From Hydractinia symbiolongicarpus (lineage: Eukaryota; Cnidaria; Hydrozoa; Anthoathecata; Hydractiniidae): a stretch of DNA of 64,000 bases. Both the position numbers and the translations under genes were made by a program. The number at the start of each line of letters is the position of its first letter. Position 1 is the first letter of the stretch. Under the pieces are notes generated by a model. It was not told the DNA's origin, ran no database searches, and saw only the letters and a list, made by a program, of their open reading frames with translations. This document shows positions 51,736 through 62,266 of this stretch, piece after piece. The DNA lies in NCBI RefSeq assembly GCF_029227915.1, contig NC_079879.1, positions 1,984,001 to 2,048,000 of the forward strand, in the 5' to 3' direction.

Positions 51736-52854
51736 CTAACATTATCAGTCGACTTGAGTTACAACGGTTGCGTCAGATATTCGTACCAACATGTATTTAG
51801 CGATATTTTTCTGATATTACTAGGTTCCATCGCTTTTAACAGTTAAGCGATTGACTGTGGGACTTAATTGAACTGATTTTGGACTTTGATCTTATAAATA
51901 TTATAAATGAGGCAATTGGACTCCAAGAAATAGCATTCTTCTTAATTTGACATGATTGCTGGAACTCAGCGATTACACTGGCCGCTGTGGTAGCACTTCA
52001 ATGAAGAATTTAGATAAATATGTCATTTTGGCCCGAGGGGCCAGTCGTAGTCGTTAGCGCGGGCTGAAGAAACAGAGACTGTTTCAAAAACTATATTTCA
52101 TTGCCTTTCAAGCAGTATCAGTCCGCTTGAGTTACAACAGTTGCGTCACATATTCGTACCAACATGTATTTAGCGATATTTTTCTGATATTACTAGGTTG
52201 CATCGCTTTTAACAGTGAAACGATTGACTGTGGGACTTAATTGAACTGATTTTAGACTTTGACCTTATAAATGTGATAAGTGAGTCAATTGGACGCCAAA
52301 AAATAACATTCTTCTTAATGTGACTTGATTGCTGGAATTCAGCGATTGCACTGGGCGCTGTGATAGCGCTTCATTTAAAAATTCAGATAAATAAGTCATT
52401 TTGTAATGTGGGACCAATCCTAGCCGCTAGCGCTCGTTGAAGAAATAGAGACACTTTCAAAAACTACATTTCATTGATTTTCTAATGGTATAAGTCCGTT
52501 TCAGTTACAACGGTTGCGTCACATATTTGTACCAACATGTATTTAGCGATATTTTTCTGATATTACTAGGTTGCATCGCTTTTAACAGTGAAACGATTGA
52601 CTGTGGGACTTAATTGCACTGATTTTGGACTTTGACCTTATAAATGTGATAAATGAGCCAATTTGACTCCAAGAAACAACATTCTTCTTAATCTGACATG
52701 ATTGCTGGAATTCAGCGATTTCACAGGCTACTGTGGTGGCGCGTTATTTAAAAATTTAGATAAATATGTCATTTTGGCCCGAGGGGCCAGTCGTAGTCGT
52801 TAGCGCGCGCTGAAGAAATAGAGACTGTTTCAAAAACTACATTTCATTGCCTTT
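51736..52854 (+). repeat. Three-monomer unit (1119 bp), copy 2
   Basis: Apparently identical copy of 50617-51735, with monomers 51843, 52216 and 52589. It ends where ttgcctttctaacattatc of the junction monomer is replaced by ttgcctttcaagcagtatc. Apparent identity over 1119 bp makes this the youngest duplication in the window, or an assembly duplication. Confidence 0.92.
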
Positions 52855-53334
52855 CAAGCAGTATCAGTCCGCTTGAGTTCCAACGGTTGCGTCACATATT
52901 CGTACTAACATGTATTTAGCGATATTTTTCTGATATTACTAGTGTGCATCACTTTCAACAGTGAAAAGATAGACTGTGGGACTTAACTGAACTGATATTG
53001 GACTTTGAACTTATAAATATTATAAATGGGGCAATTGGACTCCAAGAAAAAGCATTCTTCTTAATTTGACATGATTGCTGGAACTCAGCGATTACACTAG
53101 CCGCTGCGGTAGCGCTTTAATGAAGAATTTAGATAAATATGTCATTTTGTACTATAGGACCAATCCTAGCCGTTAACGCGCGCTGAGAAAACATAGACAG
53201 TTTCCAAAACTACATTTCATTGATTTTCTAACGGTATAAGTGAGTTTCAGTTACAACGGTTGCGTCACATATTCGTACCAACATGTATTTAGCGATATTT
53301 TTCTGATATTACTAGGTTGCATCGCTTTTAACAG

Positions 53335-55572
53335 TGAAGCCATTGACTGTGGGAGTTAATTGCACTGATTTTGGACTTTGACCTTATAAATGTGATAAAT
53401 GAGACAATTGGACGCCAAGAAATAACATTCTTCTTAATGTGACATGATTGCTGGAATTCAGCGATTGCACTGGGCGCTGTGATAGCGCTTCATTTAAAAA
53501 TTTAGATAAACAAGTCATTGTGAAATGTGGGACCAATCCTAGCCGCTAGCGCTCGTTGAAGAAATAGAGACATTTTCAAAAACTACATTTTATTGATTTT
53601 CTAACGGTATAAGTCCGTTTCACTTACAACGGTTGCGTCACATATTTGTACCAACATGTATTTTGGCGATATTTTTCTGATATTACTAGGTTGCATCGCT
53701 TTTAACAGTGAAACGATTGACTGTGGGACTTAATTGCACTGATTTTGGACTTTGACCTTATAAATGTGATAAATAAGCCAATTTGACGCCAAGAAATAAC
53801 ATTCTTCTTAATGTGACATGATTGCTGGAATTCAGCGATTGCACTGGGCGCTGTGATAGCGCTTCATTTAAAAATCTAGATAAATAAGTCATTTTGACAT
53901 GTGGGACCAATTCTAGCCGCTGGCGCTCGTTGAGGAAATAGAGACATTTTCAAAAACTACATTTTATTGATTTTCTAACGGTATAAGTCCGTTTCAGTTA
54001 CAACGGTTGAGTCACATATTTGTACCAACATGTATTTAGCGATATTTTTCTGATATTACTAGGTTGCATCGCTTTTAACAGTGAAACGATCGACTGTGGG
54101 TCTTAATTGAACTGATTTTGGACTTTGACCTTATAAATATTATAAATGAGGCAATTGGACTCCAAGAAAAAGCATTCTTCTTAATTTGACATGATTGCTG
54201 GAACTCAGCGATTACACTAGCCGCTGCGGTAGCGCTTTAATGAAGAATTTAGATAAATATGTCATTTTGTACTATAGGACCAATCCTAGCCGTTAACGCG
54301 CGCTGAGAAAACATAGACAGTTTCCAAAACTACATTTCATTGATTTTCTAACGGTATAAGTCCGTTTCAGCTACAACGGTTGCGTCACATATTCGTACCA
54401 ACATGTATTTAGCGATATTTTTCTGATATTACTAGGTTGCATCGCTTTTAACAGTGAAGCCATTGACTGTGGGACTTAATTGCACTGATTTTGGACTTTG
54501 ACCTTATAAATGTGATAAATGAGACAATTGGACGCCAAGAAATAACATTCTTCTTAATGTGACATGATTGCTGGAATTCAGCGATTGCACTGGGCGCTGT
54601 GATAGCGTTTCATTTAAAAATTTAGATAAATAAGTCATTTTGAAATGTGGGACCAATCCTAGCCGCTAGCGCTCGTTGAAGAAATAGAGACATTTTCAAA
54701 AACTACATTTTATTGATTTTCTAACGGTATAAGTCCTTTTCAGTTACAACGGTTGCGTCACATATTTGTACCAACATGTATTTAGCGATATTTTTCTGAT
54801 ATTACTAGGTTGCATCGCTTTTAACAGTGAAACGATTGACTGTGGGACTTAATTGCACTGATTTTGGACTTTGACCTTATAAATGTGATAAATAAGCCAA
54901 TTTGACGCCAAGAAATAACATTCTTCTTAATGTGACATGATTGCTGGAATTCAGCGATTGCACTGGGCGCTGTGATAGCGCTTCATTTAAAAATCTAGAT
55001 AAATAAGTCATTTTGAAATGTGGGACCAATCCTAGCCGCTAGCGCTCGTTGAAGGAATACAGACATTTTCAAAAACAACATTTCATTGACTTTCTAACAT
55101 TATCAGTCGGCTTGAGTTACAACGGTTGCGGCAATATTCGTACCAACATGTATTTAGCGATATTTTTCTGATATTACTAGGTTGCATCGCTTTTAACAGT
55201 GAAACGATTGACTGTGGGACTTAATTAAACTTATTTTGGACTTTGACCTTATAAATATTATAAATGAGGCAATTAGACTCCAAGAAATAGCATTCTTCTT
55301 AATTTGACATGATTGCTGGAACTCAGCGATTACACTGGCCGCTGAGGTAGCACTTTAATAAAGAATTTAGATAAATAAGTCATTTTGTACTGTGGGACCA
55401 ATCCTATCCGTTAACGCGCGCTGAGAAAACATAGACAGTTTCCAAAACTACATGTCATTGATTTTCTAACGGTATAAGTCCGTTTCAGTTACAACGGTTG
55501 CGTCACATATTTGTACCAACATGTATTTAGCGATATTTTTCTGATATTACTAGGTTGCATGGCTTTTACCAG
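53335..55572 (+). repeat. Tandem pair of three-monomer units D-D-B (1119-1120 bp)
   Basis: Starts are 53335, 53709, 54082 for copy 1 and 54455, 54828, 55200 for copy 2. Each has a D monomer opening with gaagccattgactg, a second D monomer with aaataagccaatttgacgcc and tctagataaataag, then a B monomer. Copy 1 has one extra base near 53662 (gtattttggcgata for gtatttagcgata). The B monomers differ (cgatcgactgtgggtc at 54086, aaacttattttgg at 55228), so the third position has been replaced. A related D-D-B series recurs at 61521-62639. Confidence 0.84.
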
Positions 55573-56691
55573 TGAAGCGATTGACTGTGGGACTTAATTG
55601 CACTGATTTTGGACTTTGACCTTATAAATGTGATAAATAAGCCAATTTGACGCCAAGAAATAACATTCTTCTTAGTTTGAAATGATTGCTGGAACTCAGC
55701 GATTACACTGGGCGCTGTGGTAGCGTTTTAATGAAAAATTTAGATAAATATGTCATTTTGTACTGTGGGACCAATCGTAGCCCTTAGCCCGCGCTGAAAA
55801 AGTAGATACAGTTTCAAAAACTACATTTCATTGACTTTCTAACAGTATCAGTCGGCTTGAGTTACAACGGTTGCGTCACATATTCGTACCAACATGTATT
55901 TAGTGATATTTTTCTGATATTACTAGGTTGCATCGCTTTTAACAGTGAAACGATCGACTGTGGGACTTAATTGAACTGATTTTGGACTTTGACCTTATAA
56001 ATATTATAAATGAGGCAATTGGACTCCAAGAAAAAGCATTCTTCTTAATTTGACATGATTGCTGGAACTCAGCGATTACACTAGCCGCTGTGGTAGCGCT
56101 TTAATGAAGAATTTAGACAAATATGTCATTTTGTACTATAGGACCAATCCTAGCCGTTAACGCGCGCTGAGAAAATATAGACAGTTTCCAAAACTACATG
56201 TCATTGATTTTCTAACGGTATAAGTCCGTTTCAGTTACAACGGTTGCGTCACATATTCCAACCAACATGTATTTAGCGATATTTTTCTGATATTACTAGG
56301 TTGCATTGCTTTTAACAGTGAAACGATTGACTGTGGGACTTAATTAAACTGATTTTGGACTGTGACTTTATAAATGTGATGAATGAGCCACTTGGACTAC
56401 AAGAAATAACATTCTTCTTAATTTGACATGATTGCTGGATCTTAGTGATTACACTGGGCGCTGTGGTAGCGCTTTAATGAAAAATTTAGATAAATAAATC
56501 AGTTATTACTGTGGGACCAATTCTAGCCTTTAACGCGCGCTGAGAAAACTGAGACAGTTTCAAAAACTACATTTCATTGTATTTCTAACAGTATCAGTCC
56601 GCTTCAGTTACAACGGTTGCGTCACATATTCGTACCAACATGTATTTAGCGATTTTTTTCTGATATTACTAGGTTGCATCGCTTTTAACAG

Positions 56692-57043
56692 TGAAACGAT
56701 TGACTGTGGGACTTAATTGCAATGATTTTGGACTTTGACCTTATAAATGAGATAAATGAGCCAATTTGACTCCAAGAAACAACATTCTTCTTAATCTGAC
56801 ATCATTGCTGGAACTCAGCGATTACACTGGCCGCAATTTAGATTAGTATGTCATTTTGTACTATGGGACCAATTGTAGCCCTTAGCACGCGCTGAAAAAG
56901 TAGAGACAGTTTCAAAAACTACATTTCATTGACTTTCTAACAGTATCAGTCGGCTTGAGTTACAATAGTTGCGTCACATATTCGTACCAACATGTATTTA
57001 GAGATATTTTTCTGATATTACTAGGTTGCATCGCTTTTAACAG
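56692..57043 (+). repeat. 352-bp monomer with a 21-bp deletion
   Basis: The sequence passes from ggccgc (56829-56834) straight to aatttagattagtatg. Its duplicate at 60402 reads ggccgctgtggtatcgcg and so on at that place, and a 21-base difference accounts for the spacing exactly (offset 3710 before the site, 3731 after). The loss removes the right arm and loop of the small inverted repeat found in the other monomers. It is present in one duplicate only, so it arose after the duplication. Confidence 0.92.
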
Positions 57044-57416
57044 GGAAACGATCGACTGTGGGACTTAATTGAACTGATTTTGGACTTTGACCTTATAAAT
57101 ATTATAAATGAGGCAATTGGATTCCAAGAAACAACATTCTTCTTAATTTGACATGATTGCTGGAACTCAGCGATTACACTGGCCGCTGTGGTATCGCTTT
57201 AATGAAGAATTTAGATAAATATGTCGTTTTGTACTGTGGGACCAATCCTAGCCGTTAACGCGCGCTGAGAAAACATAGACAGCTTCCAAAACCACATTTC
57301 ATTGATATTCTAACGGTATAAGTCCGTTTCAGTTACAACGGTTGCGTCACATATTCGTACCAACATGTATTTAGCGATATTTTTCTGATATTACTAGGTT
57401 GCATCACTTTTAACAG

Positions 57417-57789
57417 TGAAACGATTGACTGTGGGACTTAATTGCACTGATTTTGGACTTTGACCTTATAAATGTGATAAATGAGCCAATTTGACTCCAA
57501 GAAACAACATTCTTCTTAATCTGACATGATTGCTGGAACTCAGCGATTTCACAGGGTGCTGTGGTAGCGCGTTATTTAAACATTTAAATTAGTATGTCAT
57601 TTTGTACTCTGGGACCAATCGTAGCCCTTAGCACGCGCTGAAAAAGTAGAGGCAGTTTCAAAAACTACATTTAATTGAATTTCTAACAGTATCAGTCTGC
57701 TTGAGTTACAACAGTTGCGTCACATATTCGTACCAACATGTTTTTAGTGATATTTTTCTGATATTACTAGGTTGCATCGCTTTTAACAG
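57417..57789 (+). repeat. Exemplar monomer, class C
   Basis: Diagnostic blocks: gagccaatttgactccaag or gaaccaattt; aaacaacattc; aatctgacatg; gcgatttcacagggtgctg; gcgcgttatttaaa; gattagtatgtc; accaatcgtagccctt with agcacgcgctg; aaagtagag; gactttctaacagtatcag in most copies; and cggcttgagttacaacgg. Many copies end in ttagtgatat and are followed by a B monomer starting with cgatcg. Only two C monomers occur left of 20135. Confidence 0.85.
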
Positions 57790-57889
57790 TGAAACGATCG
57801 ACTGTGGGACTTAATTGAACTGATTTTGGACTTTGACCTTATAAATATTATAAATGAGGCAATTGGACTCCAAGAAATAGCATTCTTCT

Positions 57890-59655
57890 TAATTTGACAT
57901 GATTGCTGGAACTCAGCGATTACACTGGCCGCTGTGGGAGCGCTTAAATGAAGAATTTAGATAAATATGTCATTTTGTACTGTGGGACCAATCCTAGCCG
58001 TTAACGCGCGCTGAGAAAACATAGACAGCTTCCAAAACCACAATTCATTGATTTTCTAATGGTATAAGTCCGTTTCAGTTACAACGGTTGCGTCACATAT
58101 TCGTACCAACATGTATTTAGCGATATTTTTCTGATATTACTAGGTTGCATCGCTTTTAACAGTGAAGCCATTGACTGTGGGACTTAATTGCACTGATTTT
58201 GGACTTTGACCTTATAAATGTGATAAATGAGACAATTGGACGCCAAGAAATAACATTCTTCTTAATGTGACATGATTGCTGGAATTCAGCGATTGCACTG
58301 GGCGCTGTGATAGCGCTTTATTTAAAAATCTAGATAAATAAGTCATTTTGACATGTGGGACCAATTCTAGCCGCTGGCGCTCGTTGAGGAAATAGAGACA
58401 TTTTCAAAAACTACATTTTATTGATTTTCTAACGATATAAGTCCGTTTCAGTTACAACGGTTGAGTCACATATTTGTACCAACATGTATTTAGTGATATT
58501 TTTCTGATATTACTAGGTTGCATCGCTTTTAACAGTGAAACGATCGACTGTGGGTCTTAATTGAACTGATTTTGGACTTTGACCTTATAAATATTATAAA
58601 TGGGGCAATTGGACTCCAAGAAAAAGCATTCTTCTTAATTTGACATGATTGCTGGAACTCAGCGATTACACTGGCCGCTGTGGTATCGCTTTAATGAAGA
58701 ATTTAGATAAATATGTCATTTTGTACTATAGGACCAATCCTAGCCGTTAACGCGCGCTGAGAAAACATAGACAGTTTCCAAAACTACATTTCATTGATTT
58801 TCTAACGGTATAAGTCCGTTTCAGTTACAACGGTTGCGTCACATATTCGTACCAACATGTATTCAGCGATATTTTTCTGATATTACTAGGTTGCATCGCT
58901 TTTAACAGTGAAGCCATTGACTGTGGGACTTAATTGCACTGATTTTGGACTTTGACCTTATAAATGTGATAAATGAGACAATTGGACGCCAAGAAATAAC
59001 ATTCTTCTTAATGTGACATGATTGCTGGAATTCAGCGATTGCACTGGGCGCTGTGATAGCGCTTCATTTAAAAATTTAGATAAATAAGTCATTTTGAAAT
59101 GTAGGACCAATCCTAGCCGCTAGCGCTCGTTGAAGAAATAGAGACATTTTCAAAAACTACATTTTATTGATTTTCTAACGGTATAAGTCCGTTTCAGTTA
59201 CAACGGTTGCGTCACATATTTGTACCAACATGTATTTAGCGATATTTTTCTGATATTACTAGGTTGCATCGCTTTTAACAGTGACACGATTGACTGTGGG
59301 ACTTAATTAAACTGATTTTGGACTTTGACCTTATAAATATTATGAATGAGGCAATTGGACTCCAAGAAATAGCATTCTTCTTAATTTGACATGATTGCTG
59401 GAACTCAGCGATTACACTGGCCGCTGAGGTAGCGCTTTAATAAAGAATTTAGATAAATAAGTCATTTTGTACTGTGGGACCAATCCTATCCGTTAACGCG
59501 CGCTGAGAAAACATAGACAGTTTCCAAAAACTACATGTCATTGATTTTGTAACGGTATAAGTCCGTTTCAGTTACAACGGTTGCGTCACATAATCGTACC
59601 AACATGTATTTAGCGATATTTTTCTGATATTACTAGGTTGCATGGCTTTTAACAG
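57890..59655 (+). repeat. B-D-B-D-B block repeated 4477 bp downstream, copy 1
   Basis: From about 57890 to 59522 this block recurs at an offset of 4477 bp (12 monomers), reaching the window end. Monomers 58163, 58536, 58909 and 59282 match 62640, 63013, 63386 and 63759. Marks: gtgggagcgcttaaatg, gacatgtgggaccaattc with ccgctggcgctcg, gggtcttaattg, ggtatcgctttaatg, gtattcagcgat, gtgacacgattg and atcctatccgttaac. Confidence 0.87.
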
Positions 59656-62266
59656 TGAAGCGATTGACTGTGGGACTTAATTGAACTGATTTTGGACTTT
59701 TACCTTATAAATATTATAAATGAGGCAATTGGACTCCAAGAAAAAGCATTCTTCTTAATTTGACATGATTGCTGGAACTCAGCGATTACACTAGCCGCTG
59801 TGGTAGCGTTTTAATGAAGAATTTAGACAAATATGTCATTTTGTACTATAGGACCAATCCTAGCCGTTAACGCGCGCTGAGAAAATATAGACAGTTTCCA
59901 AAACTACATGTCATTGATTTTCTAACGGTATAAGTCCGTTTCAGTTACGACGGTTGCGTCACATATTCCAACCAACATGTATTTAGCGATATTTTTCTGA
60001 TATTATTAGGTTGCATTGCTTTTAACAGTGAAACGATTGACTGTGGGACTTAATTAAACTGATTTTGGACTGTGACCTTATAAATGTGATGAATGAGCCA
60101 CTTGGACTACAAGAAATAACATTCTTCTTAATTTGACATGATTGCTGGATCTCAGTGATTACACTGGGCGCTGTGGTAGCGCTTTAATGAAAAATTTAGA
60201 TAAATAAATCAGTTATTACTGTGGGACCAATTCTAGCCTTTAACGCTCGCGGAGAAAACTGAGACAGTTTCAAAAACTACATTTCATTGTATTTCTAACA
60301 GTATCAGTCCGCTTCAGTTACAACGGTTGCGTCACATATTCGTACCAACATGTATTTAGCGATTTTTTTCTGATATTACTAGGTTGCATCGCTTTTAACA
60401 GTGAAACGATTGACTGTGGGACTTAATTGCACTGATTTTGGACTTTGACCTTATAAATGAGATAAATGAGCCAATTTGACTCCAAGAAACAACATTCTTC
60501 TTAATCTGACATGATTGCTGGAACTCCTCGATTACACTGGCCGCTGTGGTATCGCGTTGTTTAAAAATTTAGATTAGTATGTCATTTTGTACTATGGGAC
60601 CAATTGTAGCCCTTAGCACGCGCTGAAAAAGTAGAGACAGTTTCAAAAACTACATTTCATTGACTTTCTAACAGTATCAGTCGACTTGAGTTACAATGGT
60701 TGCGTCACATATTCGTACCAACATGTGTTTAGTGATATTTTTCTGATATTACTAGGTTGCATCGCTTTTAACAGGGAAACGATCGACTGTGGGACTTAAT
60801 TGCACTGATTTTGGACTTTGACCTTATAAATGTGATAAATGAGCCAATTTGACTCCAAGAAACAACATTCCTCTTAATCTGACATGATTGCTGGAACTCA
60901 GCGATTTCACAGGGTGCTGTGGTAGCGCGTTATTTAAACATTTAGATTAGTATGTCATTTTGTACTCTGGGACTAATCGTAGCCCTTAGCACGCGCTGAA
61001 AAAGTAGAGACAGTTTCAAAAACTACATTTAATTGACTTTCTAACAGTATCAGTCTGCTTGAGTTACAACAGTTGCGTCACATATTCGTACGAACATGTT
61101 TTTAGTGATATTTTTCTAATTTTAATAGGTTGCATCGCTTTTAACAGTGAAACGATCGACTGTGGGACTTAATTGAACTGATTTTGGACTTTGACCTTAT
61201 AAATATTATAAATGAGGCAATTGGACTCCAAGAAATAGCATTCTTCTTAATTTGACATGATTGCTGGAACTCAGCGATTACACTGGCCGCTGTGGGAGCG
61301 CTTAAATGAAGAATTTAGATAAATATGTCATTTTGTACTGTGGGACCAAACCTAGCCGTTACCGCGCGCTGAGAAAACATAGACAGCTTCCAAAACCACA
61401 TTTCATTGATTTTCTAACGGTATAAGTCCCTTTCAGTTACAACGGTTGCGTCACATATTCGTACCAACATGTATTTAGCGATATTTTTCTGATATTACTA
61501 GGTTGCATCGCTTTTAACAATGAAGCGATTGACTGTGGGACTTAATTTCACTGATTTTGGACTTTGACCTTATAAATGTGATAAATGAGACAATTGGACG
61601 CCAAGAAATAACATTCTTCTTAATGTGACATGATTGCTGGAATTCAGCGGTTGCACTTGGCGCTGTGATAGCGCTTCATTTAAAAATTTAGATAAACAAG
61701 TCATTGTGAAATGTGGGACCAATCCTAGCCGCTAGCGCTCGTTGAAGAAATAGAGACATTTTCAAAAACTACATTTTATTGATTTTCTAACGGTATAATT
61801 CCGTTTCAGTTACAACGGTTGCGTCACATATTTGTACCAACATGTATTTAGCGATATTTTTCTGATATTACTAGGTTGCATCGCTTTTAACAGTGAAACG
61901 ATTGACTGTGGGACTTAATTGCACTGATTTTGGACTTTGACCTTATAAATGTGATAAATAAGCCAATTTGACGCCAAGAAATAACATTCTTCTTAATGTG
62001 ACATGATTGCTGGAATTCAGCGATTGCACTGGGCGCTGTGATAGCGCTTCATTTAAAAATCTAGATAAATAAGTCATTTTGACATGTGGGACCAATCCTA
62101 GCCGCTGGAGCTCGTTGAGGAAATAGAGACATTTTCAAAAACTACATTTTATTGATTTTCTAACGATATAAGTCCGTTTCAGTTACAACGGTTGAGTCAC
62201 ATATTTGTACCAACATGTATTTAGCGATATTTTTCTGATATTACTAGGTTGCATCGCTTTTAACAG
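59656..62266 (+). repeat. Satellite segment linking the two copies of the B-D block
   Basis: Starts: 59656 (B), 60029 (E), 60402 (C), 60775 (C), 61148 (B), 61521 (D), 61894 (D). The first five relate to 55946-58162. The last two relate to 53335-54081 (gataaacaagtcattgtg at 61690 and 53505; aaataagccaatttgacgcc). The segment is thus stitched from at least two source regions, with the seam near monomer 61521, where aatttcactg and aacaatgaag match neither source exactly. Confidence 0.82.

Larger units (their letters stand above)
55200..59281 (+). repeat. Complex 11-monomer segment, first copy
   Basis: Starts: 55200 (B), 55573 (A/C), 55946 (B), 56319 (E), 56692 (C, shortened), 57044 (B), 57417 (C), 57790 (B), 58163 (D), 58536 (B), 58909 (D). 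Much of it recurs from 59282: 55946-57043 at 59656 (tattccaaccaacatg, atttagacaaatatg, cagttattactg) and 57417-58162 at 60775 (catgtttttagtgat, gctgtgggagcgcttaaatg). The second version lacks counterparts of monomers 55573 and 57044, so whole monomers have been gained or lost between copies. Confidence 0.84.
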
